Assembly: GCA_017883345.1 (NCBI GenBank) | Contig: JADGNT010000327.1 | Coordinates: forward strand, 1-6,178 | Direction: 5' to 3' | Length of the DNA stretch: 6,178 bases | Origin: Candidatus Solibacter sp. | GTDB taxonomy: Bacteria > Acidobacteriota > Terriglobia > Bryobacterales > Bryobacteraceae | Shown here: positions 1 through 6,178 of the stretch, piece by piece | How the letters are laid out: the number at the start of each line of letters is the position of its first letter | Position numbering within the stretch: position 1 is the stretch's first letter | Program-made: the position numbers and the translations under genes | Notes under the pieces: model-generated | Seen by the model: the letters and a program-made list of their open reading frames with translations, nothing else | Databases searched by the model: none | Told to the model about the DNA's origin: nothing

Positions 1-777
1 GTCCTCGAAGAGGAGGGGACCGGCAATGGGTCCCTGGCCTGCATGGCCCGGGGTTTCGTGGGTGATGCCTGCCTGATCCCCGAACCGTTTGAGCAAAAAA
101 TCCTCACCGCCGAGGTGGGTGTTCTCTGGATGCGAGCGGATGTCTTCGGCTCTGCCGGCCACACCCGCGCGGCCAGCACCATGGTGAACGCCATCGATAA
201 GGCATACCAACTCGTCGCCGCCATGCGCCAACTGGAGCAGCAGTGGAACCAGGAGCGGCACCCCGCTTTCGCTGATCAACCGCACCCGCTGAACTTCAAC
301 CTTGGCCTGATCAAGGGCGGCAATTGGCCTTCCAGCGTTCCGGCCCACTGCGAGTTTTCCATGCGTCTCTCCATGTACCCCGGCGTCGACCCTGAGAAGG
401 CGAAGCGGCGGGTCCAGGCCCATATCGACCAGTTCTGCGCCGACGACCCATGGCTGAAGGCGAATCCACCGGAAATCACCTGGTACGGTCACCACGACTG
501 GGGTGTTTATGAACCGAACCCAGAACGCAACCCGCTCATGCAGTCGGTCGCCCGAGCCCACACTGACGTGACCGGCACGCCCGTTGAATATCATAATTCC
601 ACCGCCTGCACCGACGTCCGTTTCTGGACGGAGCATTGGCATAAGCCCTCCACCTGTTACGGGCCGATTGGCGAGCAGCTTCACGCCGCCAATGAGTGGG
701 TAAGCCTAAAGAGCGTCAGCGAGACAACCAAGGTAGTCGCAGCCACGGTCATCGACTGGTGCGGCGTAGCCCATTAA
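1..777 (+). CDS. M20-family metallo-deacylase/peptidase (ArgE/DapE-like), C-terminal part; 5' end outside window
   Basis: This is a hydrolase of the M20 family (acetylornithine deacetylase, succinyl-diaminopimelate desuccinylase, carboxypeptidase G2), which uses two zinc ions to cleave an amide bond in an N-acyl amino acid or small peptide in the cytoplasm. The frame is open from base 1, so the first roughly 165-175 residues, including the first H-x-D zinc motif, lie upstream. Visible in the 258-residue part: EEEGTGNG at residues 3-10, where E4 fits the catalytic base and E5 a zinc ligand; GDACLIPEP at 21-29, with D22 fitting the next ligand; the inserted dimerisation domain with GSAGHT (H54) and NAI (63-65); and the terminal ligand H228 in EQLHAANEW. 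The ATG at 43 is internal because family homology continues upstream of it. The gene ends 17 bases before gabT and is probably co-transcribed with it. The substrate cannot be read from the sequence; an N-acylated amino acid is the likeliest class. Confidence 0.9.
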   Translation, partial: VLEEEGTGNGSLACMARGFVGDACLIPEPFEQKILTAEVGVLWMRADVFGSAGHTRAASTMVNAIDKAYQLVAAMRQLEQQWNQERHPAFADQPHPLNFNLGLIKGGNWPSSVPAHCEFSMRLSMYPGVDPEKAKRRVQAHIDQFCADDPWLKANPPEITWYGHHDWGVYEPNPERNPLMQSVARAHTDVTGTPVEYHNSTACTDVRFWTEHWHKPSTCYGPIGEQLHAANEWVSLKSVSETTKVVAATVIDWCGVAH

Positions 778-794
778 GTAGAAAGGTAGATTCA

Positions 795-2135
795 ATGGCT
801 AAGACAGTGAGCATCGTGACCCCCGTCCCTGGTCCCAAATCCCGGGAGCTGCTGGTCCGGCGTGAGGCGATCGTGCCGCGCGGCGTCGGCAATGTCGCCC
901 CCATCTTCGCAGCCCGCGCCCATGGTGCCACCATCACTGATGTGGACGGCAACACCTTTATCGATTTCGCCGGCGGCATAGGCGTGGTCAATGTCGGCCA
1001 CACCCACCCTGAGGTGAACGACGCCATCCATGCCCAGGTGGATAAGTTCCTGCACACCTGCTTCCATGTGACCATGTATGAAGGCTATGTCCGGCTGGCC
1101 GAGGAGCTTGCCCGCCTCACACCCGGCGATTTCCGCAAGAAGACGCTGCTCGTGAATAGCGGCGCCGAGGCGGTCGAGAATGCGGTCAAAATTGCGCGGA
1201 GGTTCACCGGTCGCCCTGCGGTGGTCACGTTCGAGAACGCTTTCCATGGTCGGACCCTGCTGACGATGTCCCTGACCGCCAAGGCCAGCACATACAAGCA
1301 CGGCTTCGGTCCCTTTGCTCCGGAAATCTACCGGGCCCCGTTCCCGAACACCTACCAGTCACCCTTTGCCTCAGAGGCTGAAGCGGTGGAGTGGGCCTTC
1401 ACCGGATTTCGCCGTCTGGTCGAAACGGAGATCGGACAGGACAAGGTGGCTGCCGTGATCCTAGAGCCCGTGCAGGGAGAATCAGGCTTCCTGGTAACGC
1501 CGCCAGCCTTCATGAAACAGCTCGTCGCGTACTGCAACAAGAACGGTATTCTCTTTATCGCCGATGAGATTCAGACGGCTTTCGGCCGCACCGGCAAGTG
1601 GTTCGCTGTAGAGCATTACGGAGTGACGCCGGATCTGTTCACTATCGCCAAGTCGATGGGCGCTGGCCTGCCGATCGCGGCTGTGGTCGGCCGTGCCGAA
1701 GTGATGGACGCTCCACAGGTGGGTGGCCTCGGTGGCACCTATGGTGGCAACCCGGTCGCGTGCGCCGGCGCCCTGAAGACGATTGAGGTGATGGCTCGGG
1801 ACGGTTACAACGAAAAAGGCGCGGCCATCGGCAAAAAGGTGCATGCCCGCTTCCGGGATTTCCAGAAAAAGTACGCTTTGGTGGGCGACGTTCGGGGACT
1901 CGGTGCGATGGTCGCTATGGAGCTGGTCATCGACCGGAGGACCAAGGAGGCGGCCGCTGAGAAGGCTGCAGCCATCTTCAAGCGCTGCTATAGCAACGGC
2001 CTAATTTTGATGAAGGCCGGCGAGCACAATCAGGTAATCCGCTTCCTCGCACCCCTCAACATTACTCCTGAACAGCTTGACGAGGGCTTGGACATCCTCG
2101 AGTCGGCCCTGGCGGCTGAGTCAGCCCGCGCTTAG
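795..2135 (+). CDS. gabT: 4-aminobutyrate aminotransferase (class III PLP aminotransferase)
   Basis: This enzyme moves the amino group of 4-aminobutyrate to 2-oxoglutarate, giving succinate semialdehyde and glutamate, in the cytoplasm. The 446-residue product aligns with E. coli GabT (426 aa) over nearly its whole length. K286 in TIAKSMGAG is the PLP-binding lysine (E. coli K268), D257 in IADE pairs with the PLP ring nitrogen (D239), E224 and E229 in EPVQGE match E206 and E211, and R416 in VIRFLAPL matches R398. The offset is a constant 18 residues. SGAEAVENA at 122-130 is the phosphate-binding segment. The start at 795 has AAAGG at 782-786, eight bases upstream, and is followed by a short N-terminal tail longer than in E. 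coli. The longer reading frame from 696 overlaps the M20 gene and was not used. Conserved E224/E229/R416 favour GABA, but 5-aminovalerate or beta-alanine-type omega-amino acids are possible alternatives. Confidence 0.95.
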   Translation: MAKTVSIVTPVPGPKSRELLVRREAIVPRGVGNVAPIFAARAHGATITDVDGNTFIDFAGGIGVVNVGHTHPEVNDAIHAQVDKFLHTCFHVTMYEGYVRLAEELARLTPGDFRKKTLLVNSGAEAVENAVKIARRFTGRPAVVTFENAFHGRTLLTMSLTAKASTYKHGFGPFAPEIYRAPFPNTYQSPFASEAEAVEWAFTGFRRLVETEIGQDKVAAVILEPVQGESGFLVTPPAFMKQLVAYCNKNGILFIADEIQTAFGRTGKWFAVEHYGVTPDLFTIAKSMGAGLPIAAVVGRAEVMDAPQVGGLGGTYGGNPVACAGALKTIEVMARDGYNEKGAAIGKKVHARFRDFQKKYALVGDVRGLGAMVAMELVIDRRTKEAAAEKAAAIFKRCYSNGLILMKAGEHNQVIRFLAPLNITPEQLDEGLDILESALAAESARA

Positions 2136-2327
2136 GAGAACGGAATTGCAAGGTCAAGATCGATCTCAATTGCGAGCGACTGAGGCCCTCGATACCGTCC
2201 ATGACGGATCTCGGCGCAACAGCGGAAAAAGTCGCTGCGAGACCGAGTGAATTCACTGGAACGACGTGGCCGCCGCCGAACTGCTTTTGGGAGTGGTACA
2301 CACGCTCGCCGGGAAGGTGCCTCTGAA
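2136..2327. other. 192-base intergenic gap between gabT and the GGT-like gene
   Basis: This is the only sizeable gap between the genes of the cluster; the other two are 17 and 15 bases. It holds a perfect 10-base palindrome AGATCGATCT at 2157-2166, flanked by two direct copies of AATTGC (2144-2149 and 2168-2173), and the stem-loop at 2209-2242. I see no clear sigma-70 promoter pair and no hairpin followed by a T-run, so neither a new promoter nor a terminator is established. AGGAG at 2134-2138 overlaps the gabT stop and lies seven bases before a TTG at 2146 that opens a 34-codon frame; its coding status is doubtful. Confidence 0.6.
2209..2242 (+). repeat. Imperfect inverted repeat / stem-loop in the gabT-GGT gap
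   Basis: TCTCG (2209-2213) can pair with CGAGA (2238-2242), and CAGCG (2220-2224) with CGCTG (2233-2237). The two right arms are contiguous, giving ten paired bases with a six-base bulge on the left side and an eight-base A-rich loop. An alternative outer pairing is CTCGG (2210-2214) with CCGAG (2243-2247). No T-tract follows, so it is not a typical intrinsic terminator. It may act as an mRNA processing or stability element between two parts of the operon, or be chance in GC-rich DNA. Confidence 0.35.
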
Positions 2328-3980
2328 ATGATGTCTACACACAAGCGCCCGGCCATCGCGCGCAATGCCATGGTAGTCGCAGCTCACCCTCTCGCGGCGG
2401 CCGCCGGGATCACCATGCTGGGTCGAGGTGGCAATGCGGTTGATGCCGCTGTTGCCACCTTGGCGGCGTTGTCGGTGGTGGAGCCGTTCATGTCGAGCAT
2501 CTTCGGCGCCGGGTTCATGCTGATCCGGCTTCCGAGCGGCGAGACCATTGCGCTCGATAACTACGCTGTCGCTCCCGGCGCTGCCCGGGCCGACATGTAC
2601 GAACCGCTGCCGCCGGCAGGTGGCTTGTACAACACCGTGGCGTCAAAAAATGACATCGGCCACCTTGCGGTTGCTGTGCCCGGCGCTCTGGCTGCATACG
2701 CCATGGCCGTGCAGCGGTACGGGCGCCTCCCCTGGGCCACCGTGCTTGGGCCGGCGATTGGCCTTGCGGCCGAAGGCTATCCGGCCACCCCTTATTTGGT
2801 GGATGCGGTCAGAACTGAGGCCGACGCACTGTCTCGGTATTCGGACTCCGCCAAGATTTTTTTGCCTGGCGGACGCTTGGTGGAACCGGGTGCGATCATC
2901 CGGCGCCAAGAGTACGCCGAGACGCTGCGCCAAGTGGCGGCCGAGGGACCGGATGCCCTCTACCGCGGCGACCTCGCCCGAACCGTGGTGGCGGATATGG
3001 AACGCAGTGGAGGCCTGATCACCATGGAAGACTTGGCAGCCTACCAAGTCCTGGAGCGAACCCCCATTCGCGGCACCTACCGGGGCTATGAAATCCTCGC
3101 AATGCCCCCGGCAAGTTCCGGGGGCATTGCCCTGGTCCAGATGCTCAACCTTCTGGAGGGCTTCGACGTCCGGGAGGCGGGCTTCGGCTCCGCCAGGAGC
3201 ATCCACCTCTTGGCCGAGGCGCTGAAGATTGCCTTCGCCGATCGGCGTGCCTACCTCGGCGATCCGTCTGCCGCGGGCAATCCGCCGACCTGGCTTACCG
3301 ACAAGCGTTACGCGGCCATGAGGCGACCGGAGATCGGTGCGAACCGGGCCGGAGCCCCCTCGCCTGGGCAAGCAGATGCGCTGGAAGGGAACTGCACCAC
3401 ACACGTGAGCACGGCCGACGCCGAAGGGTACGTAGTCTCCACCACCCAGACGCTCAATCACCTCTTCGGCTCGCGCGTGACCGTTCCGGGAACCGGGATG
3501 CTTTTGAACAATTGCATGCGCCTCTTCGATCCGCAGCCGGGGCTTCCGAATTCCGTGGGGCGCGGCAAGAGAATGCTCAGCAGCATGACCCCGGCCATGG
3601 TTTTCAAGGATGGAAAGCCGTTCCTGGCCGTCGGGTCACCGGGCGGCACACGTATCATTGCTGCCGTGCTGCAGGTGATCGTCAATGTCATCGACCACGG
3701 GATGAGCCTGCAAGAGGCGGTCGAAGCCCCGCGAGTCCACACCGGGACCGAGAACGAGGGCTTGCTGATGGAACCCGGCTTCGCGGCCGAGATACTTAGC
3801 GCCCTGGTTGGCATGGGCCATTGTGTGCAGCCGGTGGACGTGGTGGGGGGCGGTATGCAGGCGGTACTATTCCGAGACGGCCAGCTTGAAGGTTCGTCCT
3901 GCTGGCGTTCGGACGGCGTGGCGCTGGGGCTGAGCGGAGGTAGAACGTCTATCGAGTCCGGGAAGGCTTTGGTGTATTGA
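2328..3980 (+). CDS. Gamma-glutamyltransferase-superfamily Ntn-hydrolase, cytoplasmic, with altered substrate site
   Basis: This is a 550-residue member of the GGT superfamily, whose precursors cleave themselves just before a threonine that then acts as the nucleophile. GGNAVDAAVA (34-43), ERTPIRGTYRGYE (243-255) and PPASSGGI (260-267) are family signatures of the large subunit. T357 in NCTTH is the predicted nucleophile (E. coli T391), predicting subunits 1-356 and 357-550. T375, N377, S418-S419 and G439-G440 match E. coli T409, N411, S462-S463 and G483-G484. However, E. coli R114, Q430 and D433, which lie in the gamma-glutamyl site, are Y79, C396 and L399 here, so a different acyl substrate is likely. 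No signal peptide precedes the domain, unlike periplasmic GGT. The start at 2328 has GGGAAGG at 2311-2317, ten bases upstream; ATG 2331 is also possible, and GTG 2247 would add 27 Arg-rich residues without homology. Known relatives with other substrates include cephalosporin acylases and oxamate amidohydrolase HpxW. Confidence 0.88.
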   Translation: MMSTHKRPAIARNAMVVAAHPLAAAAGITMLGRGGNAVDAAVATLAALSVVEPFMSSIFGAGFMLIRLPSGETIALDNYAVAPGAARADMYEPLPPAGGLYNTVASKNDIGHLAVAVPGALAAYAMAVQRYGRLPWATVLGPAIGLAAEGYPATPYLVDAVRTEADALSRYSDSAKIFLPGGRLVEPGAIIRRQEYAETLRQVAAEGPDALYRGDLARTVVADMERSGGLITMEDLAAYQVLERTPIRGTYRGYEILAMPPASSGGIALVQMLNLLEGFDVREAGFGSARSIHLLAEALKIAFADRRAYLGDPSAAGNPPTWLTDKRYAAMRRPEIGANRAGAPSPGQADALEGNCTTHVSTADAEGYVVSTTQTLNHLFGSRVTVPGTGMLLNNCMRLFDPQPGLPNSVGRGKRMLSSMTPAMVFKDGKPFLAVGSPGGTRIIAAVLQVIVNVIDHGMSLQEAVEAPRVHTGTENEGLLMEPGFAAEILSALVGMGHCVQPVDVVGGGMQAVLFRDGQLEGSSCWRSDGVALGLSGGRTSIESGKALVY

Positions 3981-3981
3981 C

Positions 3982-3987
3982 AGGGAG
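3982..3987 (+). promoter_or_regulatory. Ribosome binding site that selects a TTG start for the amidohydrolase
   Basis: AGGGAG lies eight bases before TTG 3996, ideal spacing. The nearby ATG at 3989 is in another frame and only one base from this site, too close to be used. The TTG frame gives the family's N-terminal motif almost at once (PDLILFGG), so TTG is the better start. Confidence 0.7.
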
Positions 3988-3995
3988 CATGAATT

Positions 3996-5660
3996 TTGAA
4001 TATCGGATCGCTGCTCAGGCCGGATCTTATTCTTTTTGGCGGCAACTTGATTACCATCGACCCTGCGCAGCCGCGAGCCCAGGCAATCGCCATTCGGGGA
4101 GAAACAATTTTGGCGGTCGGCGCCGATGCGGATGTGCTGTCGCTCGCGGGCGCCGGTACGCGGCGCACCGACCTCCACGGCATGACGGTGGTGCCCGGGT
4201 TCAACGACGCGCACAACCACATGGTCTTTTTCGGTCAGCAGCTGAAGGGCGTCGATCTGCAGACCAACCCCGCCCGCTCGATCGCGGAAGTGGTAACGCG
4301 TGTCCGCAAGGCTGCGGTGTCGCGCCCGCCCGGGACCTGGCTGAGCGCCTATGGCTACGACAACAACCTGTTGCCGGGACGGGATCACCCGACCCGACAT
4401 GACCTCGACGCGGCCGCCCCGGAGCACATGGTCCAGTGCGGCCACACGTCGGGGCATATGTGCGTGCTCAACAGCAAGGCGCTCGCAGCCTGTGCAATTA
4501 CTCGCGAGACGCCCGACCCCGAGGGCGGCAAGATCGCCCACGATGCGGCCGGCGAACCAACTGGCCTGCTGCTTGAACTCGCACAGTCGTTGGTCGAGCG
4601 GATCCGCTACCCGCTCACCGGGGCGGAGATCATCGAGGGCCTGGAACTGGCCGATCGGCGGTACTTGTCTGAGGGCCTTACCAGCGCCCAGGAGGCCTTG
4701 GCGGGTTCACTCAGCCCGCTGGAACTGAAGGCTTGGCAGGACGCCGTGGCCCAGGACCGGCTCCACATCCGCACGTCGCTGATGGTCCGGGTCGACTTTC
4801 TGCAGCACAGTTCCGGGGCGGCCGGGGAACTCGCGGCGCTTGGATTGAGCCAGGGGCTGCACACTGGGTTCGGTGACCACCGCCTGCGCATCGGCCCCGC
4901 CAAGATGTTCGCCGACGGTTCGCTGATCGGCAGGACCGCTTATATGTTCGAGCCTTTCGCCACCGATCCGGGCAACACCGGCTTCCTGGTGGTGCCGGAG
5001 GAGGTGCTGAAGGACCGCATCCTGCGCCTGCACCAGTCGGGCTGGCAGTTGGCGATCCACGCGATCGGCGACAAGGCCGTCGCGGTGGTGCTGGATGGGT
5101 ATGAGGCGGCTCTGCGTGTTTGCCCGCGTGCCGACCACCGCCACCGGGTCGAGCACGCAGGCGTACTTAGCCCGGCCGTTCTGGACCGGATGGCGCGCCT
5201 CGGCATCATCGGCGTGCCGCAGCAGCACTTCATCTACCGCACCGGCGACGGTTATCTGGCCAACCTGGGGCCGGAGCGCGCCCGCTGGTGCTACCCGCAG
5301 AAAGCTTACCTGGACCGGGGCATGGTGCTCGCCGGCAGCTCGGATCGACCGGTGGTGCCGGGGGCGCCGCTGCTGGGCATTCACGACGCCGTCAACCAGA
5401 TAACGTCCGGCGGCCGGCCGTATGTCCCCGAAGAGGCGATTACCCCGGAGCAGGCTATCGCCGCCTACACGCTCGGGTCGGCGTACTGCAGCTTCGAGGA
5501 GCGGATCAAGGGTTCGCTTGTAGCAGGCAAACTCGCAGACCTAACGGTGTTGGACCGAGACCCGACCGCCATGAATCCCGCTGCCATCGGCGAGACGCGG
5601 GTGCTGGGGACTTTCGTCGGCGGGCGGCAACTCTACGCGGCCGGCGGGTTCGGTGCCTAG
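3996..5660 (+). CDS. YtcJ-type metal-dependent amidohydrolase (amidohydrolase family 3)
   Basis: This 554-residue enzyme belongs to the TIM-barrel amidohydrolases of the YtcJ group, which hydrolyse amide-type bonds; a characterised relative is N-substituted formamide deformylase. The N-terminal beta-sandwich starts with PDLILFGGNLIT (9-20). The expected metal and active-site residues are all present: H73 and H75 in DAHNHM, K303 in KMFADGS, H355 in AIHAIGD, H386 in RVEHAG, and D450 in GSSDRP. Other family blocks are LDAAAPEH (137-144), GHMCVLNSKAL (153-163), EPTGLLLE (187-194) and the C-terminal GSLVAGKLADLTVLDRDP (506-523). There is no signal peptide, so it is probably cytoplasmic. Length is normal for the family (about 530-570). 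It starts 15 bases after the GGT-like stop, from a TTG codon, so the two are almost certainly one transcript. The substrate is not predictable from sequence; the context suggests an amide or N-acyl compound related to the GGT-like enzyme's substrate or product. Confidence 0.9.
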   Translation: MNIGSLLRPDLILFGGNLITIDPAQPRAQAIAIRGETILAVGADADVLSLAGAGTRRTDLHGMTVVPGFNDAHNHMVFFGQQLKGVDLQTNPARSIAEVVTRVRKAAVSRPPGTWLSAYGYDNNLLPGRDHPTRHDLDAAAPEHMVQCGHTSGHMCVLNSKALAACAITRETPDPEGGKIAHDAAGEPTGLLLELAQSLVERIRYPLTGAEIIEGLELADRRYLSEGLTSAQEALAGSLSPLELKAWQDAVAQDRLHIRTSLMVRVDFLQHSSGAAGELAALGLSQGLHTGFGDHRLRIGPAKMFADGSLIGRTAYMFEPFATDPGNTGFLVVPEEVLKDRILRLHQSGWQLAIHAIGDKAVAVVLDGYEAALRVCPRADHRHRVEHAGVLSPAVLDRMARLGIIGVPQQHFIYRTGDGYLANLGPERARWCYPQKAYLDRGMVLAGSSDRPVVPGAPLLGIHDAVNQITSGGRPYVPEEAITPEQAIAAYTLGSAYCSFEERIKGSLVAGKLADLTVLDRDPTAMNPAAIGETRVLGTFVGGRQLYAAGGFGA

Positions 5661-5976
5661 AATCGACATGGTCAAACGAAACAAAGGAAAGCCAAGCCAA
5701 GCCTGTTCGTTTCACGCCTCTGGCCGAAGGCGACGGTCTGGTGCTGATTCAGCACCGCCGAGCATTGCGCTAAGAGTATGTTCGCCTGCGCTCGGCCGAT
5801 TTCAGTGATTACCTATTGGACAGTGCGCCGCCGTCCGCCGTGGCCCAGAAGCCGCCGCCGCTCATCGGCCTATCCGGACACCCGTTGGTTGACAGGATCT
5901 TGGTAAGCATGGCGGTCTTGAATGACTACTTTTCAAAACGACTATCTCCGCAACGCTGTGCTTTATTCATCATCAA
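5661..5976. other. Region without a convincing gene; possible insertion-sequence remnants
   Basis: No frame on either strand shows a recognisable protein. On the + strand one frame (from about 5702) reads on with a single stop at 5771-5773 into a segment containing RLRSADFSDYLLD and [11 protein letters not shown], which looks protein-like but matches no family I know; it may be a decayed gene. Near-copies CCTATTGGACA (5812-5822) and CCTATCCGGACA (5869-5880) are direct repeats 57 bases apart. The weak inverted repeat AAACGAA (5674-5680) / TTCGTTT (5706-5712) has a 25-base loop and is a poor terminator. No terminator for the operon is evident. Confidence 0.5.
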
Positions 5977-6178
5977 GGCGGCGCGATCAGGACACGGCGG
6001 TTGCCTCCTTCGCGTCCGGCTACGGTTGAAGATCGGGCGATACCAGGTCACTGGGAAGGTGATCTACTGTGCGGAAGCGGCAACAGCCAGATTGCGACCC
6101 TCGTCGAACGTCATACACGCTACGTGATGCTGGTGAAAGTCGCCAGCAAAGATACCGAGACGGTCATCAACGCGCTGA
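5977..6178 (+). pseudogene. IS30-family transposase fragment, 5'-truncated, running off the window end
   Basis: Reading in the frame with codons at 6043, the product contains [19 protein letters not shown] followed by [19 protein letters not shown] and [10 protein letters not shown], which is the start of the DDE catalytic core of IS30-family transposases. The D in HWEGDL (codon 6061-6063) is the first catalytic aspartate. Clear similarity begins near 6013; the weaker match GGAI (5977-5988) suggests the homology may start slightly earlier, and the frame is closed by TGA at 5923-5925. The N-terminal helix-turn-helix half of the transposase (roughly 150 or more residues) is not present upstream in any frame, so the copy appears truncated and cannot make a whole transposase. 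The remainder of the DDE domain lies beyond the window; the final TGA letters are not in frame. Confidence 0.8.

Noticed and set aside
696..794. Upstream extension of GabT by 33 residues
   Set aside because: It overlaps the 3' end of the M20 gene, has no family similarity, and ATG 795 has a well-placed ribosome binding site.
2643..3461. 272-codon open frame on the - strand
   Set aside because: It lies fully inside the GGT-like gene, which has strong family motifs; long antisense frames are common in GC-rich DNA and this one shows no recognisable motif.
3977..4402. 141-codon + strand frame that includes the ATG at 3989
   Set aside because: It overlaps the amidohydrolase in another frame, has low-complexity Arg/Gly-rich content and no family match; its ATG is one base from the ribosome binding site.
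3458..5384. Several - strand open frames of 220-254 codons opposite the GGT-like and amidohydrolase genes
   Set aside because: They mirror the codon pattern of the real + strand genes and carry no recognisable domains.
5691..5703. Short tandem repeat GCCAAGCCAAGCC
   Set aside because: It has only two and a half units of five bases and is compatible with chance.
5674..5712. Inverted repeat after the amidohydrolase as a terminator
   Set aside because: The stem is only 7 AT-rich pairs around a 25-base loop with no T-run.
5668..5808. 46-codon + strand frame starting with ATG
   Set aside because: It has no ribosome binding site, and its Arg/Ser-rich sequence matches nothing known.
5889..5894. 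TTGACA as a -35 promoter element
   Set aside because: No acceptable -10 hexamer is found 16-18 bases downstream and no gene start follows.

Overview
The window looks like part of a GC-rich proteobacterial chromosome. The codon use, the closely packed genes on one strand and the best-matching family motifs suggest an alpha- or beta-proteobacterium, but this is an impression and not a computed assignment. All supported genes are on the + strand.

Layout: (1) positions 1-777 hold the C-terminal 258 residues of an M20-family metallo-deacylase/peptidase whose N-terminus lies outside the window. (2) After 17 bases comes a complete class III PLP aminotransferase very close to 4-aminobutyrate aminotransferase (GabT, 795-2135). 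(3) A 192-base gap follows, with an imperfect stem-loop and a doubtful 34-codon reading frame behind a good ribosome binding site. (4) A complete gamma-glutamyltranspeptidase-superfamily Ntn-hydrolase spans 2328-3980. It has no signal peptide and lacks the residues that hold the gamma-glutamyl group in E. coli GGT. (5) After 15 bases comes a YtcJ-type amidohydrolase (3996-5660), probably read from a TTG codon. (6) Positions 5661-5976 hold no convincing gene. (7) From about 5977 to the window end is a 5'-truncated piece of an IS30-family transposase, so the right side of the operon borders mobile-element debris.

How the genes may work together (inference): three hydrolases of unrelated folds (M20 zinc deacylase, Ntn acylase, metal-dependent amidohydrolase) surround an omega-amino-acid transaminase. 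This suggests a catabolic operon that cleaves amide-bonded conjugates and feeds the released GABA, or another omega-amino acid, to the transaminase. No transporter, regulator or semialdehyde dehydrogenase is in the window. The most interesting element is the GGT-like protein: its catalytic threonine and oxyanion-hole residues are intact, but the gamma-glutamyl recognition residues are changed, so its substrate is probably not glutathione or a standard gamma-glutamyl compound.
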